A stretch of 64,000 nucleotides of DNA, taken from NCBI GenBank assembly GCA_020832085.1, contig JAFIFJ010000152.1, positions 45,746-109,745 of the forward strand. The letters run 5' to 3'. Positions 8,933 through 16,846 of the stretch are shown piece after piece (position 1 is the first letter of the stretch; every line of letters starts with the position of its first letter). The notes below the pieces were generated by a model. It made no database searches and had not been told where the DNA came from. It worked only from the letters and a program-made list of their open reading frames with translations. Origin of the DNA: Gammaproteobacteria bacterium (GTDB taxonomy: Bacteria; Pseudomonadota; Gammaproteobacteria; Pseudomonadales; Azotimanducaceae). The position numbers and the translations under genes are program-made.

Positions 8933-10450
8933 CTAGTAGGCAGGGTGAGCAACAAGGGCTAAAGGCGTGCGCAGCAGAATCATGAGATCCAGCCGCAGCG
9001 ACCAGTTGTTGATGTACTCCAGGTCCAGTTGCACACGCTGCCGCATCTTTTCGACGCTGGCGGTCTCGCCTCGATGGCCTCGCACCTGCGCCAGCCCGGT
9101 GATTCCAGGCTTGACGCGATGACGCGCCATGTAGGCCATGATCAGGCGCGAGTACATGACGTTGTGGGGTACGGCGTGCGGCCTCGGACCCACCAAGGAC
9201 ATGGTTCCGTTGAGCACGTTGAAGAGCTGGGGCAGCTCATCGAGACTGGTTCGACGAATGAATCTGCCGACGCGAGTGACCCTGGGGTCGCCGTTGGTTG
9301 CCTGCACGACAGTATGCTGGTCGGCGTCGTGCAGGATCATGCTGCGAAATTTCCAGACTTCAAACAGCATGCCGTCCCAACCGTGGCGCTGCTGGCGAAA
9401 CAACACAGGCCCCTTTGAAGTTGCCTTGATGCTGGCCGCGATCACCAGCATCACGGGCGCCAGCGCAACGAGGGCAGCGGACGCCAGGAAAACATCCATC
9501 AGGGCCTTCATGAAGGCACGGCCGCCAGAGCTGAGAGGGCTTTCTGAAAGAGAAATCAGCGGCACACCCGCAAGCTCGCGCACACAGGGATTGATGAGGT
9601 TCATGCCGGTGATGTCAGGCGCCCAGATGATGTCCACATTGCGCTCGAGCAGCTCGTTCTGGAGCTGAGCAACGTCGGGCAAACGCTCCATGGGCATGGC
9701 GATGTAGATGCGATCGACGTTCATGTCGCGCAGCAGGTCCGGAAGGTCAGCGAGTTCGCCGAGTACTGGAACATCGTCCGCAGACCAGCGCGCGGTGTAG
9801 GCAGGGTCGTCAACGACACCCGCTACGAACTCCGGAAGGAATGGGTTGCGGTTGATGCTCTCTGCGAGGTGGCGGGCTACCTGAGAAGACCCAACGACGA
9901 TGGCGGGTATGTTGACCTGGAGCCGTCGCTGCCAGATCCTGCTCAGAACGCGTGAGAGCATCTGCAGACCAATCTGGCCAGCCAGGGCCAGCGTCGCCCA
10001 AAGACCCACCAGAACAGGCGAGTAGGCCGCAGCGGTCCCGATCAGCAAAGTCATCAGGACCAGCGCCAACAGAACCAGGACCCAGGCCTGCGTCATTCGC
10101 ATGGCGCTGGCGAACTCGCTTCCATAGCGATGAAAGACACCCACCCAGCGATAGATGACCAGCATCAGCATGACCGTTGCGACGCCGAGAAACTTGTATT
10201 CGACGGATGCAGCGACGCCAGGCTGAGTCGTGACTAGATGAAGGGTGCCCAGGACCCAAGCCAGACTCGTCGTCCACTGGATCCAGTGCAGGATGGTCTG
10301 TCTGTCGCGAAGGAGCCGGTTGGGGACCGTGCTCTTCGTGGGTCGCTTGGAGTCTCTGAATCGATGCTCCGAATGCTCATCGAAGGCAACGATCTCACCT
10401 TGCTGTGTGGCAACGTGTGGCGCTTTCAGACTGTTGGCTGCATGAGTCAT
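8933..10450 (-). CDS. Undecaprenyl-phosphate sugar phosphotransferase, WcaJ type
   Basis: 505 residues of the polyprenyl-phosphate hexose-1-phosphate transferase family. Four N-terminal membrane helices (about 55-165) precede a CoA-binding-like Rossmann domain (IPAIVVGSSQVARHL), then a reentrant hydrophobic segment (about 316-338) and the catalytic domain with WKFRSM, RRTSLDELPQLFNVLNG and MSLVGPRPHA. It loads the first sugar-1-phosphate onto undecaprenyl phosphate in the inner membrane and so starts repeat-unit assembly for exopolysaccharide. This subfamily is common at exosortase/PEP-CTERM loci, consistent with the neighbouring PEP-CTERM genes. The ATG at 10450 precedes MTHAANSLKAP; the 333-bp upstream gap should hold its promoter. 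Confidence 0.93.
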   Translation of the reverse strand: MTHAANSLKAPHVATQQGEIVAFDEHSEHRFRDSKRPTKSTVPNRLLRDRQTILHWIQWTTSLAWVLGTLHLVTTQPGVAASVEYKFLGVATVMLMLVIYRWVGVFHRYGSEFASAMRMTQAWVLVLLALVLMTLLIGTAAAYSPVLVGLWATLALAGQIGLQMLSRVLSRIWQRRLQVNIPAIVVGSSQVARHLAESINRNPFLPEFVAGVVDDPAYTARWSADDVPVLGELADLPDLLRDMNVDRIYIAMPMERLPDVAQLQNELLERNVDIIWAPDITGMNLINPCVRELAGVPLISLSESPLSSGGRAFMKALMDVFLASAALVALAPVMLVIAASIKATSKGPVLFRQQRHGWDGMLFEVWKFRSMILHDADQHTVVQATNGDPRVTRVGRFIRRTSLDELPQLFNVLNGTMSLVGPRPHAVPHNVMYSRLIMAYMARHRVKPGITGLAQVRGHRGETASVEKMRQRVQLDLEYINNWSLRLDLMILLRTPLALVAHPAY

Positions 10451-10729
10451 TGCGAGACCTGAGGCGCGTCGAAAGTGGACTCCCTGGCGGAAGCATCTTC
10501 CCGACGAGGAGATGCCTGCATGATGATCCCGACGCGGAAAATGATCTGTGCGATAGACAACAAACGATCGATAGCCGAAGTGACCCGCGTGCTCTAAAGG
10601 CGCTTTTTACGGCAGATTTGGCCAACCGAACGGTTAGCCACATTCCCTGAGGAGCGATGTCTGCTCCATCATGAACGGCTGATGATCACGGCCGGAACTC
10701 CCACACGAGACGGCCTGCTGATCTCTTGA
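10451..10729. other. Intergenic region upstream of the sugar phosphotransferase
   Basis: No convincing gene is seen. An AT-richer stretch near 10545-10620 is a plausible promoter zone for the minus-strand sugar-phosphotransferase gene. It includes an imperfect inverted repeat at 10620-10639 (GGCCAACCG / CGGTTAGCC, one mismatch, 2-base centre) that could be a regulator site. Confidence 0.4.
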
Positions 10730-10761
10730 AAAAGCCGCTCCCGACGGATCGGGAGCGGTTG
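10730..10761 (-). terminator. Intrinsic terminator of the PEP-CTERM gene
   Basis: Arms CCGCTCCCGA (10736-10745) and TCGGGAGCGG (10750-10759) pair perfectly around a four-base loop. Read on the minus strand the stem is followed by CTTTTTC. It lies 25-50 bp beyond the stop of the PEP-CTERM gene at 10784, as expected for a Rho-independent terminator. Confidence 0.85.
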
Positions 10762-10783
10762 AGTCGTAGCGAGCTATGTCGGA

Positions 10784-11473
10784 TCAGCTCTGGATTTCTC
10801 GACGCTTCCCGAACAGCCCAATACCGGCCAGACCGAGGGCAAAGAGAGCCATGGGCATGGGACCCGGCACTGAAGTCGGCTCGGCAACATGATGGAACTC
10901 GGTTTCGAAGCCGAAGTTGGTGGTACGGAAGCGGATCGAGTCGAACTCGGTCGAACCGACACCGTCGAAGCGGACGAAACGATCAATGTTGAAGTTGCCG
11001 GTGTTGGTCGTAGCCGTTACACCAACGCTGTTCGCCACCTGGGTGCCAGATACCGAACCGACGATCGAGCCATTGAGCAGGAACTCGAACAGGTTGTAGC
11101 TGTCAACGGATCCCCAGAGCATCCCAAAGGAATTCGTGGCATATCCGAAGTCGAAAGTAGCCTGGGCAGGCAGAGCGGTGCTTCTCGGTACCGTCAGAAA
11201 GATGTCGTCCAGCACGGCGGTTCCGGAATCGGTACCCGGCGCCTTGGTCTCGTTGAGAACCGAGCCGGTACGAAACGCATAGTCACCCGAACAGCTCGCG
11301 TAGGGTCCGCAGAAGGGAGCGACACCTGTGGATTCGAAGGACAGTGCGGTGAGTCCGCCGAAGATCGAGTCGTTTTCGGCCGCAACGAAGGTAACGGCCG
11401 CAGAACCGAGCATCGGCATTGCCGATATGCCGGTCGCTACAGCCAGAGCTAAGAGCTTGCGTTTGTGGTTCAT
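10784..11473 (-). CDS. PEP-CTERM sorting-domain protein
   Basis: 229 residues. A signal peptide (MNHKRKLLALAVATGISAMP, cleavage near GSAAV) is followed by a beta-rich secreted domain with a Cys pair in APFCGPYASCSGD. It ends in a PEP-CTERM signal: VPGPMPM, a hydrophobic helix ALFALGLAGIGLFG, then KRRE. In this family an exosortase cleaves the tail and the protein goes to the surface, commonly with exopolysaccharide. The motif here is VPGP rather than the usual VPEP. The ATG at 11473 has AAAGGTGC upstream; an ATG 33 bp earlier lacks a ribosome binding site. The gene has its own terminator. Ligand or structural role is unknown. Confidence 0.85.
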   Translation of the reverse strand: MNHKRKLLALAVATGISAMPMLGSAAVTFVAAENDSIFGGLTALSFESTGVAPFCGPYASCSGDYAFRTGSVLNETKAPGTDSGTAVLDDIFLTVPRSTALPAQATFDFGYATNSFGMLWGSVDSYNLFEFLLNGSIVGSVSGTQVANSVGVTATTNTGNFNIDRFVRFDGVGSTEFDSIRFRTTNFGFETEFHHVAEPTSVPGPMPMALFALGLAGIGLFGKRREIQS

Positions 11474-12281
11474 GAATGCACCTTTGTATGGGGATTGGTG
11501 GGGCAACTGGAATACTGGGCACTGGAAGAAGCTTTATCTGTTCGATGAGCAACACATGCTGTGATGCTGTGTCATCTATCGGACGCAAGGCGCTGCCGTC
11601 ACGGGTCATCACTGGCTTAAAGAACCCGGCGAAAGGATTCCTTGAATGCCTGACTTCTGAACGACCCCAGCCGCCATACCCCTGCTTTCCTGACCGTGGA
11701 GAGCGCTGAGAAGCCGTCGCAGGAAGCTTGGCTGGCGGCATTCCCGTCAGGCGAACCAGTGCGAGGCCGAATTCGAGTGCTAAGCCCGCCGGCCCTGCTC
11801 GGATCCCAAGTCCGGCGACTCGATCAAGGCGCCAGCTTGAACCACTCCGATAGCCGGCTTCAGTGTGACCCACTTCTCATGCTTCGAAAGCGGTTCACGT
11901 AACCGCCCTCTGAGATGGCATTCCCTGAGTCTCTGGACTAGGGTTCGTCCAGCAGCCGAATGGGGGTTCGACTGCAGCATGGAAGGGGAACGCCCCAGTT
12001 CCATGCACAGGACGGCCAGCATAGCCACGATTAGAGCGCTGCTCTGTTCGCCACCCCACACCGGATGCTCCGGGCCACCAAGGGCTGCGGATCCACGCTG
12101 AACCGAACTGTGGCGGCCACACGGCGCCGGCGACGCCCTGCAGCGCAGCCAGTCAGGGTCGCTCAGCCTTGATGGTGGTGGCGACAGCGACACCAAAGCG
12201 ACTGGGCATCAAGCGACTTCAGGGCATATTCAACAACGGCAGGGAACGCCACGATCGAACACATCGACATAACCAAGCCGA
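11474..12281. other. 808-bp intergenic region, no supported gene
   Basis: Several open frames cross this region on both strands but none has a ribosome binding site, recognisable domain or start that fits, so I call no gene. It lies between divergent genes, the PEP-CTERM gene on the minus strand and the lipoprotein gene on the plus strand, and should contain both promoters. It contains the first copy of the 20-bp repeat described separately. An old gene remnant cannot be excluded. Confidence 0.5.
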
Positions 12282-12295
12282 ATGGGGGTTCGACT
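11954..12295. repeat. 20-bp direct repeat pair
   Basis: AGCCGAATGGGGGTTCGACT occurs identically at 11954-11973 and 12276-12295, 322 bp apart. The second copy spans the proposed ATG of the lipoprotein gene; the first lies in non-coding sequence. Both are followed closely by a GCATG. This looks like a local duplication or a regulator site. Confidence 0.6.
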
Positions 12296-14291
12296 CGTGC
12301 ATGCAATCGTGGAAAGACTGAATGGCGCCCAAGTGCGCGTCATGGTCCTGGCAGCCATAGTGTCCTGCCTGACCGCCTGCGGCGGCGGAGGCTCATCCAC
12401 CGGCAGCCCGACCACCTCGACAGATGCAACCGGCGGCGCTCCAGCCCATGGCGGTGGCGATGCACCTGGACCCGTCGCGGACGACGAGGCGTCGGCTGTG
12501 GGCATGGTGCAGGGCGTGGTGATCGATGGGCCAGTCTCCGAAGCCAGCGTCGTGTTCATTGATGCTACCGGGGCTGAAGTCGCCCGGACGGTGACCGATT
12601 CCGACGCGCGCTTCAGCACGCTCATTCCAGACGCGGCCGTTTATCCCCTGGTGATGTCCGCCACTGGTGGCCGCAACCTGACTACGAACAGCGCACCGGA
12701 CTTTGCCCTGCGAGGCGTAGTCGGCAGCCGGGAACATGGGCAGGTCGTGGTCAGCGCCTTGAGTACGCTGGTCATGGCGCGCGCGGAGTGCGGGGACAGC
12801 GTGTCACGAGCAGAGGGTCTGCAGCTGCTGGTGGATGATCCCCACGCCGCAGTGAGCTTTCTCGCCAGCCATGGTTTCGGACTCACGCCGGAACAGCGCG
12901 CCCGCCTGCTGGGCAGCCGACCGCGAACCACCAAGGAGGCAGCAGCGCTGTTGCTGGCGTCCGAAGCCCTGGCGGAATCATTGCGTCGTGCATCCGCCGC
13001 ACTGAGTAATGCGGGTTCGCCCATCACAGCGGATGAACTGCTCTCGACCGTCGCCTGTGATCTGGGGCAGTCCCTGACAAGCGGGGCGGAGAACGCCGAG
13101 CACATGCAGCGCCTGGCCGCTTTTCACACCGCGGCTGCGGCCGTCAGGTTCGAGGCCGGCCTGGGTAGGTTGAAGATCGCCGGGATCGACCAGGACGTCG
13201 CCGGCATTCTGGAGCAGGCCGTCGTCGACACCTTCGGCTTCGACCATCCGGCAGCGCTGGACAGCCTGGCAATCGGTGCCGATTTTCTCGATGTCCTGCG
13301 CAACAACGTCTATGCGCTGCTCGCATCGACACCCACGGTCCCGTTCTTCGATCTCTATGCTGACCTGCTGGCCACTGATCCGGACACACCAAGAGGAGAG
13401 ATGCGGATACGCGTGGCGAACTCAGGCGGCCTCAAACCGCTGTTCCAGGGACTTCTGCTCACCGTCAGCAGTGAGGAAGCTATCGCAAGATCGGTTGTAG
13501 CGCTCGCCAATGCACCCCTGGCTTCCTCTCCTCCGCCGCAGATCGAGTTCTCAGCCTCGCCGGAAAACCTCGCCAGCCGTGGCGGCAGCACCGCAGTTGC
13601 CTACGCTGCCGAACACGCGACGGTGTGCCTTCGGCTTGGAGCCGACGCCGGAGTCTGGAGCGGCATCAGTGGACCCGAAGCACAACTCAAGTCCGACCCC
13701 ATAGCCGGCTTCACGACGCTGGCGCTGAGTTGCGCCGGGCCGGGAGGCCTGGCCGAAACCAGCGTCCACGTGACGGTTCCGCCAGCCGCACAGATCAAAA
13801 TCAGTGCAGCGTCTGCAGAATCGACCGACTTCGTTGCGCTTGGTGACGAGGTGCGCGTCGAGTTCGAGGTTGCCGACGCAGCACCGGAGGACTGCAGCTT
13901 GGTTCGTTCCGACTCGGGGGCCGTCATGGCTTCGGGCGACACTCTGCTTGCCGCGCCGGAAATCGAACTGCTGCTGACCTGCAAGGGTCCGGGAGGCATG
14001 GCCACCACCGTCCTCCCAGTACCCGTCCGGGCGGCCAGGCTGCATTGGGTGGCCCCATCCACCACCGAGAACGATGAGCTTTTGAATCTCGAGGATCTGG
14101 TTGGCTATCGCATCTATCAGGGCAGCTCTCCGGGCCGGTACGACCAGGGCGTGATCAGCATCAGCGATCCGCAGAAAACCGAGTACGTTGGCAGTTTCCC
14201 GCCAGGCAGACGCTATTTCGCCATGACCGCCGTATCGAAACAGGGCGTCGAGAGCAGGTTGTCGAACGAGGTCATCCGGGACATTCCCTGA
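12282..14291 (+). CDS. Hypothetical lipoprotein with Ig-like repeats and C-terminal fibronectin-III-like domain
   Basis: 669 residues. A lipoprotein signal MVLAAIVSCLTAC places the acylated Cys at residue 33, followed by a Gly/Ser/Thr linker. Residues about 75-130 resemble a carboxypeptidase-regulatory/CNA-B-like beta domain (VQGVVIDGPVSEASVVFID). The middle is helical. Two related beta segments follow, each with a Cys pair and a CxGPGG signature (CAGPGGLAETSV and CKGPGGMATTVL). The last 85 residues (LVGYRIYQGSSPGRY, SAVSKQGVESRLSNEV-like end) resemble a fibronectin type III module. It is probably an outer-membrane surface protein acting beside the PEP-CTERM proteins. The start is weak: there is no good ribosome binding site, and a GTG at residue 18 is an alternative. 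Function unknown. Confidence 0.75.
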   Translation: MGVRLVHAIVERLNGAQVRVMVLAAIVSCLTACGGGGSSTGSPTTSTDATGGAPAHGGGDAPGPVADDEASAVGMVQGVVIDGPVSEASVVFIDATGAEVARTVTDSDARFSTLIPDAAVYPLVMSATGGRNLTTNSAPDFALRGVVGSREHGQVVVSALSTLVMARAECGDSVSRAEGLQLLVDDPHAAVSFLASHGFGLTPEQRARLLGSRPRTTKEAAALLLASEALAESLRRASAALSNAGSPITADELLSTVACDLGQSLTSGAENAEHMQRLAAFHTAAAAVRFEAGLGRLKIAGIDQDVAGILEQAVVDTFGFDHPAALDSLAIGADFLDVLRNNVYALLASTPTVPFFDLYADLLATDPDTPRGEMRIRVANSGGLKPLFQGLLLTVSSEEAIARSVVALANAPLASSPPPQIEFSASPENLASRGGSTAVAYAAEHATVCLRLGADAGVWSGISGPEAQLKSDPIAGFTTLALSCAGPGGLAETSVHVTVPPAAQIKISAASAESTDFVALGDEVRVEFEVADAAPEDCSLVRSDSGAVMASGDTLLAAPEIELLLTCKGPGGMATTVLPVPVRAARLHWVAPSTTENDELLNLEDLVGYRIYQGSSPGRYDQGVISISDPQKTEYVGSFPPGRRYFAMTAVSKQGVESRLSNEVIRDIP

Positions 14292-14309
14292 TCGCCCCGG
14301 TCGTGTAGA

Positions 14310-14333
14310 CGCTGGCCTCCAGGGAGGCCAGCG
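14310..14333. terminator. Hairpin between convergent genes
   Basis: CGCTGGCCTC and GAGGCCAGCG form a perfect ten-base-pair stem with a four-base loop, 19 bp after the lipoprotein stop and 28 bp from the small membrane-protein stop on the other strand. There is no T-run, so it may be a bidirectional terminator of weak type or an mRNA end stabiliser. Confidence 0.55.
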
Positions 14334-14360
14334 CGCAGGAACCGCAGGGGACTAAGGATC

Positions 14361-14510
14361 CTAGAGCGAACGCCTGCCACCGATGAAACGAAGGAGGATG
14401 ATCACGACGGCGATGACCAAGAGCACGTGGATCAATCCTCCCATGGTGTAGGAAGAGACCAGGCCCAGAAGCCACAGGACAAGCAGGACAATGGCGATGG
14501 TTTCGAGCAT
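14361..14510 (-). CDS. Small membrane protein, lmo0937 family
   Basis: A 49-residue frame: MLETIAIVLLVLWLLGLVSS, YTMGGLIHVLLVIAVVIILL, RFIGGRRSL. It has two hydrophobic helices around the SSYTMGG turn and a basic C-terminus. Length and pattern match the lmo0937 family of small membrane proteins, whose function is unknown although some homologs respond to stress. GAGGTGAAGAA directly before the ATG at 14510 is a good ribosome binding site. It is a monocistronic gene between the lipoprotein and the second PEP-CTERM gene, and short enough to be missed by most gene finders. Confidence 0.85.
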   Translation of the reverse strand: MLETIAIVLLVLWLLGLVSSYTMGGLIHVLLVIAVVIILLRFIGGRRSL

Positions 14511-14626
14511 TTCTTCACCTCACGCAGGCGACATGCCTGAACAGTGTCATTGCAGCATGCGGGTTCGGGTCAGTATGTTCGCTGGCACACCCTCGAACCG
14601 GCCCGCTGCCGAAATCAGGTCCGGTG

Positions 14627-15298
14627 TCAGCTCAGTCGACGACGGCCCGCCACCAGGCCCATACCGAGTAATCCCAACGCCAGCATGCCCGCCACGGCCG
14701 GAGTCGGGACGGGAACAGGCTGATCAGTGAAATACACGCTGATGTGACTCAGGTCCCGGGATGTGGCTGCGCCAGGGAACGAAAACGGCGGCTCCAGGAA
14801 TGGAGTCGCGAAGCTCCCGGAAGTCGCTCCCGAACCAATGATGTAGGCTACGAGGCCCGAGTTGGTCGGTCCCGCCGTGGCTGGCCCCTTGAAGACAAAC
14901 ATCATCTCGCCAATGGCATCCCACGTCGAAGCGCCAATGCTGAACGTGCCGCCTTGACCCAGCCCCGCGCCCAGGTTGAATGCCACTAGACCGGAGTCGT
15001 CCGTCCAGGCGGAACTCCCCTGGGGCGGCGAGTCAAGTTTGCCGTCGAATTTCCAATCAGTAATGCCAAAATAGCCCTGGCCAGCATTGACCAGACCAGG
15101 AATCGGCTGGTCCTGATGATTGGCGAAGTCGATGCCGCAGTTGGTGCTGGATTGAGTGAGCCCGCTCAAATCGTACGCTCCGGCACCTGTACCACCGGAA
15201 CAGGACGCCAGAGGAGCAGCATGAGCCCCGCCGGCGAGCATCGACACGACGCAGGCGGCGACAATAGTCCCCGCGCCACGTACTGAATTTGTCAACAT
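14627..15298 (-). CDS. PEP-CTERM sorting-domain protein
   Basis: 223 residues. Signal peptide MLTNSVRGAGTIVAACVVSM ending near GGAHA; a beta-rich domain with Cys residues in APLASCSGG and SSTNCGIDF; then the C-terminal signal VPVPTPAV, hydrophobic AGMLALGLLGMGLVA and GRRRLS. That is the exosortase recognition plan with a VPTP variant. It should be exported and processed at the cell surface. GGAGG precedes the ATG at 15298 by a suitable distance. It lies divergent to the PEP-CTERM-locus ATPase and PrsT genes, which supports membership of the same system. Function of the mature domain is unknown. Confidence 0.85.
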   Translation of the reverse strand: MLTNSVRGAGTIVAACVVSMLAGGAHAAPLASCSGGTGAGAYDLSGLTQSSTNCGIDFANHQDQPIPGLVNAGQGYFGITDWKFDGKLDSPPQGSSAWTDDSGLVAFNLGAGLGQGGTFSIGASTWDAIGEMMFVFKGPATAGPTNSGLVAYIIGSGATSGSFATPFLEPPFSFPGAATSRDLSHISVYFTDQPVPVPTPAVAGMLALGLLGMGLVAGRRRLS

Positions 15299-15748
15299 GA
15301 AAGCAACCTCCAGAGCAATTTAGGTGGAAGGGAAACTGAATTAACCCCTTCAGTTCGCAGGCCCGTAGAGTCAGACCCCGCGTCGCACAAGACACCCTGT
15401 TCCAGTTCAAGTGTTCGCTCTGTTCGCTAGCACGCTAGTGAGAACGATCCTGTCCCTTGCGCGACTGCAGCCCAGCGGTGGAGGCGTCGCGTCGAAGTGT
15501 GGTCTCTGGAGTTGGCCACGCTCGTGTGTTCGATATCGAACAGAACTTCATCTGCCTGCTCATCATTCTGGCCCTGTGTGCCCTGCCCGGCTTTCACGGG
15601 CGAGCCTCGTGAAACGCTCGATGTTTGCGCACGGCCACCCGGAAGCTGGCCCCCACACGAACCGGACCCGGCTTCGATCCTGTCCCGTTTCGGCACGCCG
15701 CCAGCGCATTCGGCGGCGACACCGGTTCAACCATGGAGCGCTTCTGAC
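15299..15748. other. Divergent intergenic region of the PEP-CTERM locus
   Basis: 450 bp between a minus-strand PEP-CTERM gene and the plus-strand ATPase gene. The ATPase frame stays open upstream to 15497, but that extension has no family features and I treat it as non-coding. The region contains CTAGC-AC-GCTAG (15427-15438), a doubled TGTTCGCT nearby, and the palindrome at 15527. Promoters for both directions are expected here; no clear -35/-10 or sigma-54 site was found. Confidence 0.5.
15527..15542. promoter_or_regulatory. Perfect 16-bp palindrome, candidate operator
   Basis: TGTTCGATATCGAACA is a perfect palindrome with no spacer, 207 bp before the ATPase GTG and 229 bp before the divergent PEP-CTERM ATG. 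A dimeric repressor or activator site is the likely meaning; the protein is not known. Confidence 0.45.
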
Positions 15749-16846
15749 GTGTACGAACGCCACTTCGGCCTGAGCGACAAGCCCTTTCGTCTCACGCCCG
15801 ACGCTCGCTTCTTCTATCCCAGCGACCAGCATCGGCGTGCCCTGGCCTTTCTCGAGTACGGTCTGCACGAAGGTGAGGGCTTCATCGTCATTACCGGCGA
15901 GCCCGGAACGGGCAAGAGCACCCTGGTCAGCAAGCTCATGGCTGAGCACTCGCGGGACCCACTGAAAGTCGCCTCCATCGAGACCACCCGGCTGACGGAC
16001 GAGCATCTGCTGGAGATGCTGGTCTCCCGCTTCGAGTTGAAGCAGCCCCGACTCGGTGGCAAAGCCAGCCTCGTCGAGACCCTGCGCAAGGCCTTCGTGG
16101 CCTGGGAGAAGCGCGGCACCCGGGCGCTGGCCATCATCGACGAAGCACAGAATCTGCCGGCGGAAACGGTGGAGGAACTGCGCATGCTTTCCAACCTCAC
16201 CAGCAACCAGCGGCCGTTGCTGCAGACCTTCCTGATCGGTCAGCCGGGACTCCGCGATCGGATCGAGCAACCGGAATTCGAACAGCTGCGCCAACGCATC
16301 ACGGCATCCTTTCACTTAGGACCCTTCAAGGCCGAGGAGATCCGGCCCTACGTCGAGCATCGCCTCATCCAGGCTGGCTGGCGCGGTCATCCCAGCTTCG
16401 AGGACAGTGCCTATGAGGGAATCATCGAAGCCACCGGGGGCGTGCCCAGGCTCATCAACGTTCTCTGCGACCGCCTGCTGCTGTTCTGCTATCTGGAATC
16501 CAGCGACCAGATCGACAAGGACGCGGTACGGACCGTGGCCGCCGAAACCGGTATCCGGGCACCTGCGGGCGCTGCCGGAACCGCTGCAGCAGCCGTGCCC
16601 GAGCCGGCCCCGATTGCCGCCGGCCAGGGCGATGCCGTCAACGCCAACATCGGCTTGGCGCTGGTGTCAGAGCTCAATGATCGCCTGCGCAGCATCGAGA
16701 ATCGCATTCAGTACACAGAGCGGAGGCTGCACCTCGAACTGATCCGCCTGCGCAAGTTGATCGTGCCGCTGGGCGCGACCGAAACCGCCGAGACGGACTC
16801 CGGCGGCGCTGAGAGCGCGACGCTGCATTCAAGGGCCAGCAATTGA
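15749..16846 (+). CDS. PEP-CTERM/XrtA-locus AAA ATPase (ExeA-like)
   Basis: 365 residues from a GTG. The start YERHFGLSDKPFRLTPDARF is the hallmark of the ExeA-like ATPases found at exosortase A loci. Walker A is GEPGTGKST (50-58) and Walker B is ALAIIDEAQNL (126-136), with NQRPLLQTFLIGQPGL beyond. After the ATPase core an Ala/Pro-rich linker leads to a short coiled coil (ELNDRLRSIENRIQYTERRL). It probably energises or organises envelope export of polysaccharide or PEP-CTERM proteins at the inner membrane. GTG at 15749 has GGAG ten bases upstream. Its stop overlaps the prsT start as TTGA, so the two are coupled. Confidence 0.9.
   Translation: MYERHFGLSDKPFRLTPDARFFYPSDQHRRALAFLEYGLHEGEGFIVITGEPGTGKSTLVSKLMAEHSRDPLKVASIETTRLTDEHLLEMLVSRFELKQPRLGGKASLVETLRKAFVAWEKRGTRALAIIDEAQNLPAETVEELRMLSNLTSNQRPLLQTFLIGQPGLRDRIEQPEFEQLRQRITASFHLGPFKAEEIRPYVEHRLIQAGWRGHPSFEDSAYEGIIEATGGVPRLINVLCDRLLLFCYLESSDQIDKDAVRTVAAETGIRAPAGAAGTAAAAVPEPAPIAAGQGDAVNANIGLALVSELNDRLRSIENRIQYTERRLHLELIRLRKLIVPLGATETAETDSGGAESATLHSRASN

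Noticed and set aside
11780..12196. 138-codon minus-strand frame in the gap before the lipoprotein gene
   Set aside because: Considered as a transposase remnant, but no transposase motif or inverted repeats could be recognised.
15497..15748. 84-residue N-terminal extension of the PEP-CTERM-locus ATPase
   Set aside because: The family start YERHFGLSDKPF follows a GTG with a ribosome binding site; the extension is low-complexity and contains the palindrome.
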